NCBI GenBank assembly: GCA_009192285.1
Contig: WBVU01000008.1
Coordinates: forward strand, 1,808,370 to 1,872,369
Reading direction: 5' to 3'
Length of the DNA: 64,000 nt
DNA from: Morchella semilibera
Lineage: Eukaryota; Ascomycota; Pezizomycetes; Pezizales; Morchellaceae
The notes beneath the pieces are model-generated. The model did no database searches and was not told the DNA's origin. It was given only the letters and a program-made list of their open reading frames with translations. The translations under genes were made by a program, and so were the position numbers. Each line of letters starts with the position of its first letter. Position 1 is the first letter of the stretch. Positions 1 through 13,100 of the stretch are shown here, one piece after another.

Positions 1-966
1 TTTATTTTTTATCTTTGGACTTATATTTTTGGTATAGGTGTATCGGTTCTATCCGATGATAAATGTACCAACAAAGCGGGTACATCAGTACATCACCTAC
101 CACAACACCATGACACTACGGTATTGCTACGGTACCAGTCGAGTCTCTCTTTATAAATTTATGGGTACGTCGGGGCCAAAGATTACTACCCTTATAAAGG
201 TACTTACCCTTATATATACTAAGGTGGATTTGTATTAACAAATCCCAGAAGGATTGTAAACACATACATATACACTTACAGGGCTATTATTCTTATAGCC
301 GGGAGATTCGACTGTAATGGCTAAAATTAAAACCCCGATCCAATCCAGAGGTTTGTCACGATACCATTCTGCTACAGTACCTATTATATCTTCTTTTTTG
401 TATTACAAGGATATTGGTCATGCCTAAGATGTGTCATTTGTTACCTTATGATCGCCACCTATATTAGAGTGCTAATGATAGCTTGGTCATCTAAAATAAC
501 GGAAGTAAGGCTCTACAGATTAAGCTGACCACCAATATAATAAGATAGGGAGTAATGCCAGACCTTGATCGCTAAATGCACATACGTACGTACCTAGAAT
601 ATCAGAATTTATAACTCGACACAACTGCTTTAGCTAAATATGTTTATCTGGAGTGTTTCAAGGTTCAATTAATGCTGGCAGGGTAGAATGCGTCCTTCTT
701 AAAAAATAAATCCACGCTAGTTCCATTTTATCAAGAGCTCTATCTTGTAAGAACTAGTGTTTTAGGTATAGGGTATTTTCATAGCTTGAATACCATTATT
801 TGGGGATAAAAGCAGCCAAAAAAAACCTAATCTCTGGATATCAACACATTGGCCTTGAATTTACACTTCAATCAAGCGGTTGAACAGCTCATACAATTAA
901 GTTACTAACTCGATCCCATAGATTCCTTTTTAAAAAAAGAAGAGGATCAAAGGAGCGCTAACAAAA
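1..966. other. Intergenic DNA, no gene seen
   Basis: No open frame here shows coding character. The stretch is AT-rich and non-repetitive to the eye. Immediately before the gene at 967 there is a purine-rich, A-rich leader (about 930-966), suitable as a 5' untranslated region. Confidence 0.5.
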
Positions 967-1635
967 ATGTCGAGTTCAAGCTTTTACAGAGACCCTGCTG
1001 CAGCCCCCGAAGTTACCGAGGCTACAAGAGATAAAGCAATTGCCCATATCAAAGAAACTGACTCTACTAGCCGCGTCCCTGTCAGCCGTCGATTCCCCTC
1101 TTTTGGAACCTACATGGCAGCCCCCCACCTACTTCGGGCCGAAGCGGACCATCTCCTAGCAGCTGCTCGCCTACAGTGGTTCCAAGGTCTTACCAAAGAG
1201 CAAGAAGACGATATTTGGTCAAAAGACCAGGTCCAAATTTCCTACTACGCCGTGTTCAAACGGTTTTTCGCAATGGAGCGGACCGGCAACGGGATTGTCG
1301 ACGGGCGTCAATTCATTGAGCTCCCGCCGGTGTATGACCAGACAATTTTCAAGGCGATGGCTTACATCGCGGAGGCGGAGAAGGATAGTGCGTTTCCGCG
1401 TAGTCGTCGGTTCACCCCCGTGCCGGGGGAGGGGGCTATGGCTTATGAGCGAGAGGCGAAGGAGCTGTTGGAGACTGCGAGAGCGCAGTGGAATGAAGGA
1501 TTTGACTGGGGGGTGGAGATGAGGTGCTGGAAGAACTTGGAGTTGTTCCAGGGGAGATATTTGGAGTTATTCGAGAGCGCTTTTTTGTTAGTGAGGAGGA
1601 ATGATGCATTCATGAATGAGGAGTTAGGAGTTTAG
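967..1635 (+). CDS. Hypothetical protein with two internal repeats, 222 aa
   Basis: I do not recognise this protein. It is an uninterrupted 222-residue frame. The ATG at 967 lies in an A-rich context (acaaaaATGtcg), which is good for a fungal start. The protein looks soluble: no signal peptide, no membrane segment, many charged residues and Ala/Glu-rich helical stretches. It contains an internal duplication: residues about 23-108 resemble about 128-213 (KAIAHI against KAMAYI, SRRF against SRRF, AARLQWFQG against TARAQWNEG), each followed by an aromatic-rich helix (YYAVFKRFFAMER against YLELFESAFLLVRR). The codon choice, the high GC of the coding stretch compared with its AT-rich flanks, and the repeat conservation at protein level argue that it is real. 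It stands alone, and its function cannot be deduced. Confidence 0.75.
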   Translation: MSSSSFYRDPAAAPEVTEATRDKAIAHIKETDSTSRVPVSRRFPSFGTYMAAPHLLRAEADHLLAAARLQWFQGLTKEQEDDIWSKDQVQISYYAVFKRFFAMERTGNGIVDGRQFIELPPVYDQTIFKAMAYIAEAEKDSAFPRSRRFTPVPGEGAMAYEREAKELLETARAQWNEGFDWGVEMRCWKNLELFQGRYLELFESAFLLVRRNDAFMNEELGV

Positions 1636-4600
1636 ACGGTCCTAGATCTTGGGGATCTAGGTGCCGATGGCAGCACAGTGGCTCGTGTGCTTTATGATTT
1701 TGGTCATTTTTTTGCAGGTATGGGTCGCAGCTGGATGCGTTTCTTGCCATATTTGGTTTCTGCATGATGTCCACTTTGTTTTGTTTTCGTTTGTGCTTTT
1801 AGTCAGATTGACACATGTTTTACATTTTGCGCCATAGAAATTTCATCTTTCACTGCCAGTAGCCCACAGCAATTCTAGCCGTAAAATTCCCCCTCCCCAA
1901 AAGATACTCTATGGTAATTAGAGAAAAACCTCACGAGGCCCGACATCTTACTATATCGAAGCCGAATGAACCCGAAACAGACGGTAGACCCCGGAAACAA
2001 GAGAATTATGGATTGAAAGAATTTAACGAGGATACTAGCTATACACCCCAAACCATTATAAGAAAAAAAAGGACGAGGCACTACATGTAAGAATTGATCA
2101 CTGGTTGGAAGTTGCCAAGCCACCAGAATTGTGAGTGATATTTTATGATTAACTCACCCCTCAAACTCTAATACTTAGAAAAGATCAAACGGATAATAAT
2201 CCAAGTAAACTACGCCATCCAAAAATGCATAGACTAGCTCAATAAAAGCATAACGGTAACATTCTTGGGTTAGGGTTGGTACTATCTTTATCACATCAGG
2301 GTTAGGTTTATAAGTGACCAAGGTCCAAACCCAAATACCTCAATACAGAATTTCTGAGGAAGTCCACTTCCGGTGACCGGGTCAAAAAAATCCTGTCTGC
2401 AGGAAGTACCACAATTGACATTTCACCATGCATTCACTGACAGGTAAAATGGCACTTGTTTGATCAACACACACAGGTTACAGCGTGGAAAACGCACAAT
2501 CGTGATAAAGTGAGACTCCAGGAGTGAGTGAGTGAGTAATCTCGGCCGAGTAAATTATATGCCTTACTATCGAAACAGTTTTGTTAGATCGCAAGAGCCA
2601 AAGGCGGCAGATATCAAAAGCTGCCACGAATATCTCGATACACGTAGCTGCTGTGGTATGGAATAGAATGGGAAGCCTCATGATATCTGAAAATAAGACA
2701 GGTATGGATTTGAGTTAAGAGTGTTCTATTCGGCTGTCGTAGGTCATTTTGAAGCTTGAGCGTTCCATATTCGATTTCTCTGCTCGAAGCTCCTAGCTGG
2801 ATCGATACTGGGGGAATGGAGCTTGATTTGTAAAAATGTATTGATTCCCACGCCTAATATGATATTACGAAGTGAGACTGCAGGTTTCATCTATTTCGAA
2901 GTGGTGATTGATGCGCAGGTTAAGTGTGTACCTCGCAGCTCAGACAAGTACTACTAAGTGGGGTACATATTTTCATCATGCGATCTCACTCGATTGGCTG
3001 GCCACCACCTGCGTAATTTGCACTTGATGCAAGGGGCAAAAGAAAAGGAATATAAGGCCGATCAGGAACAAACTTCGAATTGAAGTTTACCGTTTCATGA
3101 AACACGATGCAATGCCATGCGGAAGAGCAGATCGGATAGAGCAACCAGCCTAGCTAGATTACGCGTTTTAGGATGGAGTAGACGAATGACGTCGGGTCGG
3201 AGATGAGGCAGATCATCCCTCGTCGCCCGTCGTTGTTCGCTCATGTGTACCCCGCAGTAGCAGTTAGCCAGTTGCGCAGGCACATAACACTAGGTTTTGA
3301 GTAGAGATACGTACATACATGTGGCAATATAGAACGGACCATTGATTTGGTTGATGAGGCCATGGGCATTTGGTCATTTGACCAGAATGTAGGTACATCC
3401 ATTTACGAAACGGCAGTGCCTTTTACATCGTGAGTGGCACAATTTCCAACGCATCCGCACTCTAAGCCTTCGATTACTCTCAGAGACCATCCGAAGCTAG
3501 CCACTGAAAACTTCAGTGGGCGGTGCCTGGAGAGTGCTGGGAACCCGGATATCGCACTAACCCAATTGGAAGCCTGAATGATAAAGATAACATTGTTAAA
3601 ATATCTAGCCGTTCACGGGGATGCATCATAATCTCCATCCCCTCACTTGGTGTCCTAATGATTGGGCCACCCGATGTCGTGTCAACTAAACACTAGTTTT
3701 TGAGATGATGGAGCCAGTTACTCTACTGTGTAGCCCTCCCCCCGCACAATTAACATGCCGCCTCAATCAGGCCCTCAGCTTTAGGTAGTCCCATCATCAG
3801 GGCCATCGCTGCATCTCGGGGCGCCCTCCAGGAGTAGTAGGGCTATTAACACGCCATACGCTGTTCATCGCAACCCTGCGCAGCCCCCATGAGGGAGTTT
3901 CAGAAGCTGTACCTGGTGCCGGGAATATTAATTTCCATTGGTGGTGTCTTTTCGGGGTGCCTGGTTGCTGAAACCTATTGAACGTTTTCTGTCAACCAAG
4001 CCATGGCCAGCCATGCAGGGGTAGTTGGTGTGGCTTAGCGAATCAGCCAGCTGGCCCCGCCACTGAATATGATATACTCGCCCTGAGGGGAAAGATAGAC
4101 AGCCTTATTTTATGAAAGCAAAGAGTGTTGTTCATAGATGTATGATGTGGCCAGTGACTCACGGCCACCCTTCTTTTCTCTCTTTAAGGACGTGGCGGTC
4201 AACATGGATTAGGCCTTACATTATGGTGTGGGTTAGGGTTTGACAGGACAGCGAGTGACTCCATATGATTGCTTGTTTGCTTTGACCAGTAAGGCAAGAA
4301 GAGAGACAGTCGCTCCTTCAGACAACTCATGTATAATTAGGGTTGTGACCGATTCGGGAATTTTTAGCGAGAACCCTGGGGATAAAAATACCATAGTGTT
4401 GTTGAAAGACTACATACATGTAGTTCCTTTCTTTTATTAGCCCAAGCCAAAACATTAACACTACATATAGTAGCCCACAAGAAAATCAATAGTCACTAAG
4501 GAGCATATTTTCTAATCAACAGCCCAGTACTGCACACACTGATATCTTGTAACACCTTCGGATACTTTGTGATTGGAATTTACAGTGGATAGATCAACCA

Positions 4601-5760
4601 AGCCTGGCTATCGTGTACATGCTATTCAACAGCAATCCCTCATCAGAGGTATACGTATGAAGCGTGTCTGTTACCAGACAATAATTTCATTCCTTTGTTG
4701 TACCCTGGCGTGGTCCAATTTATGAAATGCCCCTAGGTCCAAATCAACGTACATATGAGTTAAATCAACAAATAGAGGGGATGAAGATGATATATAGTTG
4801 GGTTTCATATGCGTACGCCCATTGAGATCCACAGGTAAGTGTCCGCACAGCGGGACGGAGTAATGGCAGAATGGCAGCATTTAAATTTTCCCTCAAGCGT
4901 TCACAGACTAGGGTAGGGTTAGGGTTGGTTGAAATAAAGTTTGAAATCTAAAGGACAATCAACCTCATCAATATCCATCCCTCTCTCGTCCTCTAATACC
5001 CTCTTTCAAACCACACGCTGATAAGCTTATCCACATGCAAGTACAACTCAGACTTGATAACTGTCTTAATGCATGTTCCAGCCCGAAACAAACAGACAAC
5101 TCGGTGCTGTTTCGGCATCAACCAACTCCGGCGCGTCAGGTTAGGAGTTTGGTGCCAAAACAGGGGTAAGGTATAATCAAGAAATGGGGGCATCGAATCT
5201 TTCTGGACAGAGACCTGGTGGAGACGTGGGTGCAGCCCCTTAACCCCGCAACTGAAGCTATAGTATCAGGATAGTGAATGGACAAAGGTATTTCGCCTTT
5301 CCGTTCCCACCCAAGGCTTAGTGGCAGGGCTCATGTCAAAAAAAGTCACTTTTTTTACAGGTTTTTGCTTGTGCAATATTCGTTGGCACTGTTTCCCACC
5401 GAGCCCACCATGGATCAGAATTCAGGAGCAAAGAGTGCGCCCCAATATCAGATAGTCTCAGGTCAGGTCTAATAATTCTACGGAAGTGTATCATCTGGAT
5501 AAATCAACAAGTAAATAGAAACCAGATAGTCGTCAATGGGACTAAACAATGCACGCATGAGGTTGGTTTCCAGTAATATGGGAATTTTTTTTTTTTTTTT
5601 CATTTTGCCAACGGTCTAGCCTCCCAGCACATTACAAGGCGACTTATCCACCAACCCTAGAGAATTATAAATATTTATAAACATTTATTTAAAAAAAAAA
5701 CACTAAAATGCATATACTGACTTTATCCACCAACCCCATACCAATATACCCTCTATGCAC
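1636..5760. other. Intergenic DNA with scattered TTAGGG-like motifs and a hairpin
   Basis: No supportable gene. It contains short telomere-like interstitial motifs (GGGTTAGGG near 2268, 4223 and 4914), a perfect inverted repeat at 3501-3519 (arms CCACTGAA/TTCAGTGG, 3-nt loop), a TACATGTA palindrome at 4415-4422, and a run of T at about 5587-5600. The short open frames in this stretch have no recognisable product. Confidence 0.5.
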
Positions 5761-6507
5761 CTAAATGATCATAAACGCAGCCACCATGGCCGCAGCTGCA
5801 ACGAGTGTGCTCGTCACCTTCATTGCCGAGGCACCAGAGTTATAATATCCGTTCTGTCCAGCCAATCCCGTCGGCGATACGGTGCCGGTAGCAATTGGTG
5901 AACCTCCGGTACCGGTTGCAACTGGTAAACCACCGAGCGCACCTAAACACAACACAAATTAACTCTAAGTTATATGGCTTAAAATCAATACCGCTGGAGG
6001 TGACATACCACTGGCAATAGGGGCACCACTTGCAGCAGGACCAGCTGCACCGCTAGCAACTGGCGCACCAGCACCAGCGCTACCCTGCGGCACAGGCCGC
6101 AGCGGCTGTCCATTAGGCCCGATGACACTCGATACGGGGATCAGTCCATTAGCACCCTGAATTACCGGGTTGCCATTCGGCCCAAAAACCAGCTGCACGG
6201 GCTCGGGTCCGTTGGGGCCCTGTACGACTGGTGTAGACCCGGTGCCGCCTGGTCCGGGGATGATCTGAACTACGACCCCGCCACTGGAGGAGGGTGAGGC
6301 GGCAGCTCCAGATGCTACAGGTGAGGCGAGAGCGCCAGTTGCGGAAGGAGCAGGTCCGCTGGCTGATGCAAGGGCGGAGGGCGTGGGGTTGATATTGATG
6401 TTAACGTTAGTTGTTGCCGCGGCTGTGGGAAGGGGGCCGCCGGTGGAGGATTGGGCAACAGCGAGGGCGACGCTAGAAGCAAGGGTAATTGCGAATGATG
6501 TCCTCAT
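5761..6507 (-). CDS. GPI-anchored Ser/Ala/Pro/Gly-rich surface protein, 226 aa
   Basis: The gene has two exons: 6507-6009 and 5942-5761. They are separated by a 66-nt intron that starts GTATGT and ends TTTAG, and joining them keeps the frame (499 + 182 nt). The product has an N-terminal signal peptide (residues 1-19, MRTSF...AVAQ), a Ser/Thr/Ala/Pro-rich low-complexity body that is a likely O-mannosylation region, three GPNG repeats in the middle, and a C-terminal Ser/Gly/Ala site followed by an Ala/Val/Met hydrophobic tail ending FMII. That layout is typical of fungal GPI-anchored plasma-membrane or cell-wall proteins. No catalytic domain is visible, so a structural or surface role is inferred. 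Without splicing, the first exon runs into a stop and the anchor signal is lost. Confidence 0.85.
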
Positions 6508-9500
6508 AGTGAAGATATTGGTTGGCTAATTGGTGATTAAATGATATGATATTAATGTGTCCAGACAGATCGAAAACGAATGTGAAATCTCAAGGGACCG
6601 TGTAAGACTCGAAGGATGAGAAAATTTTGGGAAGAGAAACGTCTAAAATCTTCGATCTATGGGGGCTTTTATAGGACGAGAATAAGGCGTGGTACGTGAC
6701 CATGATCAAACCAAAAGAAACCCAAGAAATGTATCATTTCGCCGTCATAAAGTTGCGGTCTGTTGCAACAGCCCCACCTGAACGCACTAGTGTTGCAATT
6801 GGAATAACACTACTGACTAATACTATAGTATCCCACATCAGGAATAGATTTGGGCCGCTATTAATGGGAAGAAAACATTTCTCCGTTGTTATACTCGATC
6901 AAGGCGAGTTTGCCACTTTAGGTCTGGAATCAGTAGACTCTCCAGATAGCTCTACATGTTGAATATGTGCGTCACTAAGTGAGCGGCAACATTTGACCGC
7001 TACTAGCAATGAATCCCTATTGAATCACATACTTGTCCTTTTTCTTTAAATAGCTGTGATTTTTGTAGCGCAGCTACTTTGAGGCTGTCGGCTTCGAGAT
7101 GCCTCTAGAGGATGGCGGGGAGGAAATATTTGTGCAAGATGGCAAATAAGCATAAGCAGGTAGCTCGGTTCTATTATATCTTTTACTGACACCCCACGGT
7201 TTTCTTTTCCCCACGATATGTTTTAACGCACCGGAGGCGTTTCACCAGTGGTGCGCATCAGGCTTGCGGTTATTGTGATGGTGGTCTAGGATTTGCCCCG
7301 ATTCAGATGTTAAGCCTTCAACTTCAATTTTAGCATCTCAAAATAAGAGCCAGTACGAGTCCCATCTACATATTCAGAACATTGCGGGGTTTAATTCCAA
7401 CGTATGGTTGCCACAATCGAGTGATATACTATGACTGACCCAGGGGCAAACTGCGCATGCCGCCACGGTGCGGCACTAACTATCGGACCAATCAACCGAG
7501 GGTCTAATTATAGTGCATACCAAGTCCCTCGGAGCTCTTTGCCCCTGCATGGTATTCTGCACTCTATGGCCAATATGCTTCGAGAAGCAGGAGAGTGCTA
7601 TCGATATGTACATGAGTTCCTGCATTCGGCATGCAGAATTAACCAGAATCCCAGCTACACAGCTGCAAGGGGGAATGGTATGCTGCTCTCCCCATATATA
7701 TAGCCGAGCGTACATATACTCTATATATATAACCCGAATCCTGCATACATGTACATGTGCATGCAATGTGTTGCGGCATTAAACACTTAAGGTTTTATTA
7801 GATTCTGCACGCGGCAGAAATCTTATTGTTTACACGATGATAAACCGATGGAGAATGGGCATAGAGAGGGTGTGGCACAGATTGTGGTATAAGGTTTGCG
7901 TGGAGAAACTGAATGGCCTTTTCATGTTTGGGATGCGCACAGGGTAGGGAAGAGGTGAGGGCGATCGGTTGGTGTACTAAAGTCAAGGAGATTATGGTGT
8001 ATTTTGTATTGTGTTACACACATAGGAATTGAGTTGAGAATTGAGTTTGGAGTAGGTTTCAGGACAAAGATGATGAAGAGATACTGCGCACGTTGGCGCC
8101 ACGTTGATGGCAGGTGTCTGAGAACACATCTTTATACTTTCGGGAAATCACTTACATGTGATGACTACATATTTGGAAAATTCATTCGCTGTTGTTAAAA
8201 CACAGCTGAGATATGTGTAGTTATCAGGGTTGGTTGTGTAGTTCCACTTGGTTTTCAAAATACCTGTAACTCTAGCTACTCTAGAGAACGTTAACGCTTG
8301 TCCTTTTACCTGCATCTACATGTATATAGAGAGGTACTTGTTCCTCTAGACCTTTCTTCATTTAGATTGCCAACCTTACATGTAATTATATTCAATGCAA
8401 CTAAATTACTCCATTTATTCGTTTTGAAAACCACCCCCGACAAAAGAAGTAATACAATACTTGTATGTATTAGTCAAATCTACACCTTAACCTCAATCAT
8501 CCTTTTAAACCTTCACTCCAATATCGATACATTGCATACCTTATGTACGTACGTATACTCTAGTCATATATACAGCCTCAATTGAATATACATGTACATG
8601 TAGTTCTGGGACCAATCATTGGGATAGGTGCGCATTTAGTACGCACGACTCCATCTTCATGTCTTTGAACCACAGCCACAATCAACCAAAGAACAGGAAC
8701 TGGTCAGCCTCATCTAATATGAGTCTACAATCAATCTTCATTCCGATTCAGAGTGATAGAATATGATTCACAGTCACCTGACCATGTATTTCTAGCCTAT
8801 TCAGGTCGGCAGCCTAGTGGCTGAGTTGCCAAGAATTAGTTGGATTAGCCCCAAAGGCGGAGATCAATCGCTATCCAATAGACCTCATTCTGTCCCTCGG
8901 TAGTAAAACAACCCTTCACCGACCGCGAGAAATTGCAATTAGCTGCTGGGCAAGAGAGAAAAAAAGGATCCGTTGAAAGCGATCGCGAGCGGGGAGCAAA
9001 CAAGGATGGGACCCCGCCTAAAAAAAAATACTTTGTTTAAAAAAAAAAGGATCTATTGCGCTCGTAACGGAGAGACCTTCAGAGCTGAATTGCGGTTTCT
9101 AGACTTGGGGGGGGGTTTTTTTTCGCTTACGCCCCACTCAATGTTCACCGTACGGGGCATGTACAACCCCCTCCCATGACCCTGACGCGAAGAATTTGGC
9201 GGCGCCATGAACCCCGACAAGGTCAACCAACTACATACTCTGGATGATATGATATACCAGTACCTGTACGTACCTGCCTACATTACCAGAGGGAACAAGA
9301 TCAACCAACTAGGTGGCGTATCTATCGATTATCATTATGCGTGCAATGCGTGCAGCTTGTGACCTGATAAAATTTTACCCCCCCCCCCCCACTCCCTCCG
9401 CCCAGCTGCTTGGTTCAGTCTCTGGAACAAGTAGGTACGCTATGCTGGGCCTCCCCCCTCACCGCCCGCTCATCGAATCTGGTTTTTTTTTTTTTTGAAA

Positions 9501-12500
9501 TATCGATAGCTGGACTAGGCTTTTTTTCGGATTCTCCCTCCTTCCATTAGTGGGCTATCCTATCCGATGAAAGCCTCGTCATCGAGATATTGGACATACT
9601 ACAAGTGTACCTTGCAGCGATATTACGATAGGAAAGCCTGGGGTACATACTTTATCGACCTATCTATCTACATAGAAACTACATGCATAGCCGGCTAATT
9701 GACTGAGGCGAACCGATGAACGGAACTGGATGGTGGTGGGGATAAAATAAAGCAATCAGGCCTAAGCTTACTATACTACTTTAAAATGAATTTATTTCTA
9801 ATTTCCTCAGGAGAAAGTCGCTCATGGTCGTGTTCTCAAATAGGATCACAGCTGTGGCACAGCACGGCCCCAACATGTAACGGCCCGGTCCCTTGAGGGG
9901 GGCTCTTCGACTTTCAATCTATGTGTTCCTGGCACTGAATACATGTAGCTTTGTACCTGTCACTCCACTGATCTCTTTCCCGAGGGTTTAGTTGGTTTGT
10001 TTGGCCTGTAGAATAGAGTAGGTAGGGCAGGGCAGGGCCTGGACTTTGGAACAATTTCCGCCTGCCGATCAACGGGCCAAATTTATCACGTATACTAGGA
10101 GATGGAGGGGGGGGAACCAATTTTTCGCATCGGTCGATACGTATACGGGTCGTATCCTTCCTTCCAGTCATGGCCGAGACCAAACAACCAAATAAACAAA
10201 GGGACCAAGTCGGAAAGTTTTGCGGCCGTTCTCTCTCTCTCGAGTATTTCTGGGCTGACCACTAACTGGCCTATCACGCTGGAGATCGATCACCATCCCG
10301 TGACTGTGCCGAGCTGCAAGAGCTAATGCAGGAACAAGGATTCATGCGTCGGCAGCTCTCTTGCGAAAAGCTTCATCGTTCGCAGTTCTACTTTGGAGAC
10401 ATTTACATAGGGGGAAAGGTGCACGTCTTAGTGTCGATGTGGTTGCGTGAGTTGTGTGAGTCCGTGTGTGGAGTGGAGATCAAACTTGCCAACAACACAA
10501 AAGTCACCAATTATAGAGCCTTGACGGTTTTATTTCCATTCATTACCGAGTTGATGCCGAGCTCACTGTCTTCGGGGGAGGGGGATGAGGAGAGAGGAGT
10601 TTGACAGCACATCACCCAAGAGTTCTAGGCCTCTTTTTCTAGTTTCTGCAGGAAAACTCGGAGAGAAAAGAGGTTGACGTGACGAAACGGGGCCGGGGGG
10701 TTTTTGATGTGATATCCGATGCCAAGGCACTCCAGACTTGTTCCTGGCATGAAGGGAGCAAGGCCTTTTGTGGTTTTTGTTTTTTTTTGGGGGGGAGAGG
10801 GGGCTTTACGTGATTATGGGCTTGATCGTGCCCAGACTTTTGAGCGGTGATGTGCGCTGCTTCAAATCTAGATAGCCAACAGGCTTCCCCCCCTGATCTT
10901 CGTCAATCCAGGCAGGGCTGATAAAATCGCACACACCGCATGTACCTTAGATTAGTAGCTAATAGCTATAACTGCCAATTGATATAGGCAGGGCTTCTAG
11001 TAGCTATGTGTATGTACATGGACGAATTCCCCTCCCCTAAACTTCTCTTCCTTCTCCCTATCAAATTCGGGAGAGCCCGATCTTTTAATCCAACACGGAA
11101 CCTCGGACCGACACCCTGAATTCCTGAATTAGGGAACCCTCCTTCGAATTCAGCCACGTGCCTGAATATCACCAGCATAGCCCAGCCCAAAATTTGCGTG
11201 TGTTGTATGAGTGTGGGTTGTGCGTGTGTGTGTGTTCCATGTTTACACAAGATTTGTTTCTCGCTTCACGGAATAGTGACATTAGAAAAACTGTTTTTTT
11301 CAAACTACTATAGCTAGCCATTTGGGGGGGGGGGGGGGATATTGAAAGCCAGCCAAACATATCATATCAGACAGACCCTTCACCCCTGCGTATTGAAATA
11401 CGCAGTACGAAACGAAACGTCGCACGCGGGCAGGAAGCGAAATTAGTGAAATTGAATCTCAGAGATGTCAAATCAATTGGATCGCCATACACGTATTGTG
11501 GACTAATTATACATCATATCGTATTCAATTCAAGTACCACGAGATCGAACCATATGTACTTGCACCTGCATGTATACATGTGCCTTACTTGTGTAAAAAT
11601 TAACAGCCCTAGGATGCTAACAGGATTGTAGCCGTAGTGGACGGATTCATCTTGTGCAACCATCACTATATGCACTATGAATGCATCACCACCGACACCA
11701 GTACCATCGACTTCAAAATCACCACCGTTCATCAACTACAACAACACCACAACATTCCCAAGAGATCCGCCGGAGCAATTACACCTTCTCGAAAAAAACC
11801 CACCCCTATCTCTCCGACCCGATCACCGCACCACACACACACACACACACACACAAAAATAACCGCCGCCTCGCACCTAGACCTCCTAGACGCCGTTACT
11901 GACAGCCCCTAAAAAAGAAAAAATAAAAACACAACACAACCTACAATCCTAACAATGTCTAACTAAATACTCCGGGTCTGGGCCTTTTCAGGAACGCGAG
12001 ACACGTACTGACCGGGGCACTGGGGATCGAGTTATAGGATTAGTTAAGGTTATAGTTAAGGTTATATAGCTAGGTTAATTGGCAGTAGCTCTAGAGCATA
12101 TGTACGGGAGACGAATTAATACTCCGGGGACGCTAATTAAAGTACAGGATAGATTTGGCCTATAGGAGTGGTGGGATATGTCATTGTACTGGTTCTAGAT
12201 CACTTGAGGCTTAGAGATGGTGATGGGTTAGTGGGTAATTAATATTCCGGATGGTACGTTAGCGGGTTTCTTGGGTAGAGGATTCCATGGTACTGAGGGT
12301 TCATTTGGGATACGTACGTGACTTATTGCCTTTAGGGGTTCCTGGGTTTGGGGCTTGGTGCCTGACTGATTTGGTGCCTAACGAGGCGGGGTTGCTTGGC
12401 TCTAGATGTTCATCTCAAGTCTAAATACCTATACCTATAGATTATACTCAGTAAAACCAGAACTGATGGTCGGTCTGAGATCTGGACATGCTCTAGAATG

Positions 12501-13064
12501 GAGATTTGGAGGTTTTAGTTAATAATGAATGTGATCGTGATCCAGGTTTGGCTTCATGCAGTTTGATTCGTTAGCTCTTCACCGGATAGTTAGAATTCAG
12601 GCTGAATTAGTTAATTCTCGTTAGTTCCCAACCCTCAGCTCTCAGTTCTCAATTCTCAATTTTTGGTTTTCAGTTCTTGATCCTTAGTCATTACGGTATA
12701 AACCAGCAGACCCAACCTAGCCCAGCTCAGTCATTTAGTATAGCCCTTATTCTACTAATACTAGTCGGCCAGCTAGATCCCTTAATTCCACATCTATGAT
12801 TTCACAGCCAAAGGTAGCCTTCCTGCCTGCTCCCTGCCGGCACGCCATCAACTCTCCACTTCCAGAACAACTATTTTCATCGCATCAGCTGTCAAATGTC
12901 AATCTAAAATAGCACCGACCAGGGTGTTGATGTTCCAGGCCCCTTCTCCACGATGTGCAACATGGACCAGGCCCCTCTAGAACTCGCTGGTCCGAGAGCC
13001 GCAACAATGAAACATTAATTGAAGGTCCGAGTCATGTGAGTTTCGTTTCGTTTTGCAACTCTTA

Positions 13065-13100
13065 ATTTTGTTTTGTTTTGTTTTGTTTTGTTTTGTTTTG
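13065..13100. repeat. (TTTTG)n microsatellite
   Basis: Seven or so consecutive TTTTG units, read directly from the sequence. It lies in intergenic DNA. Confidence 0.9.

Noticed and set aside
4905-4930. Telomere or subtelomere from GGGTTAGGG motifs
   Set aside because: Only one or two units occur at each of several scattered sites, without long tandem arrays. They are ordinary interstitial matches.
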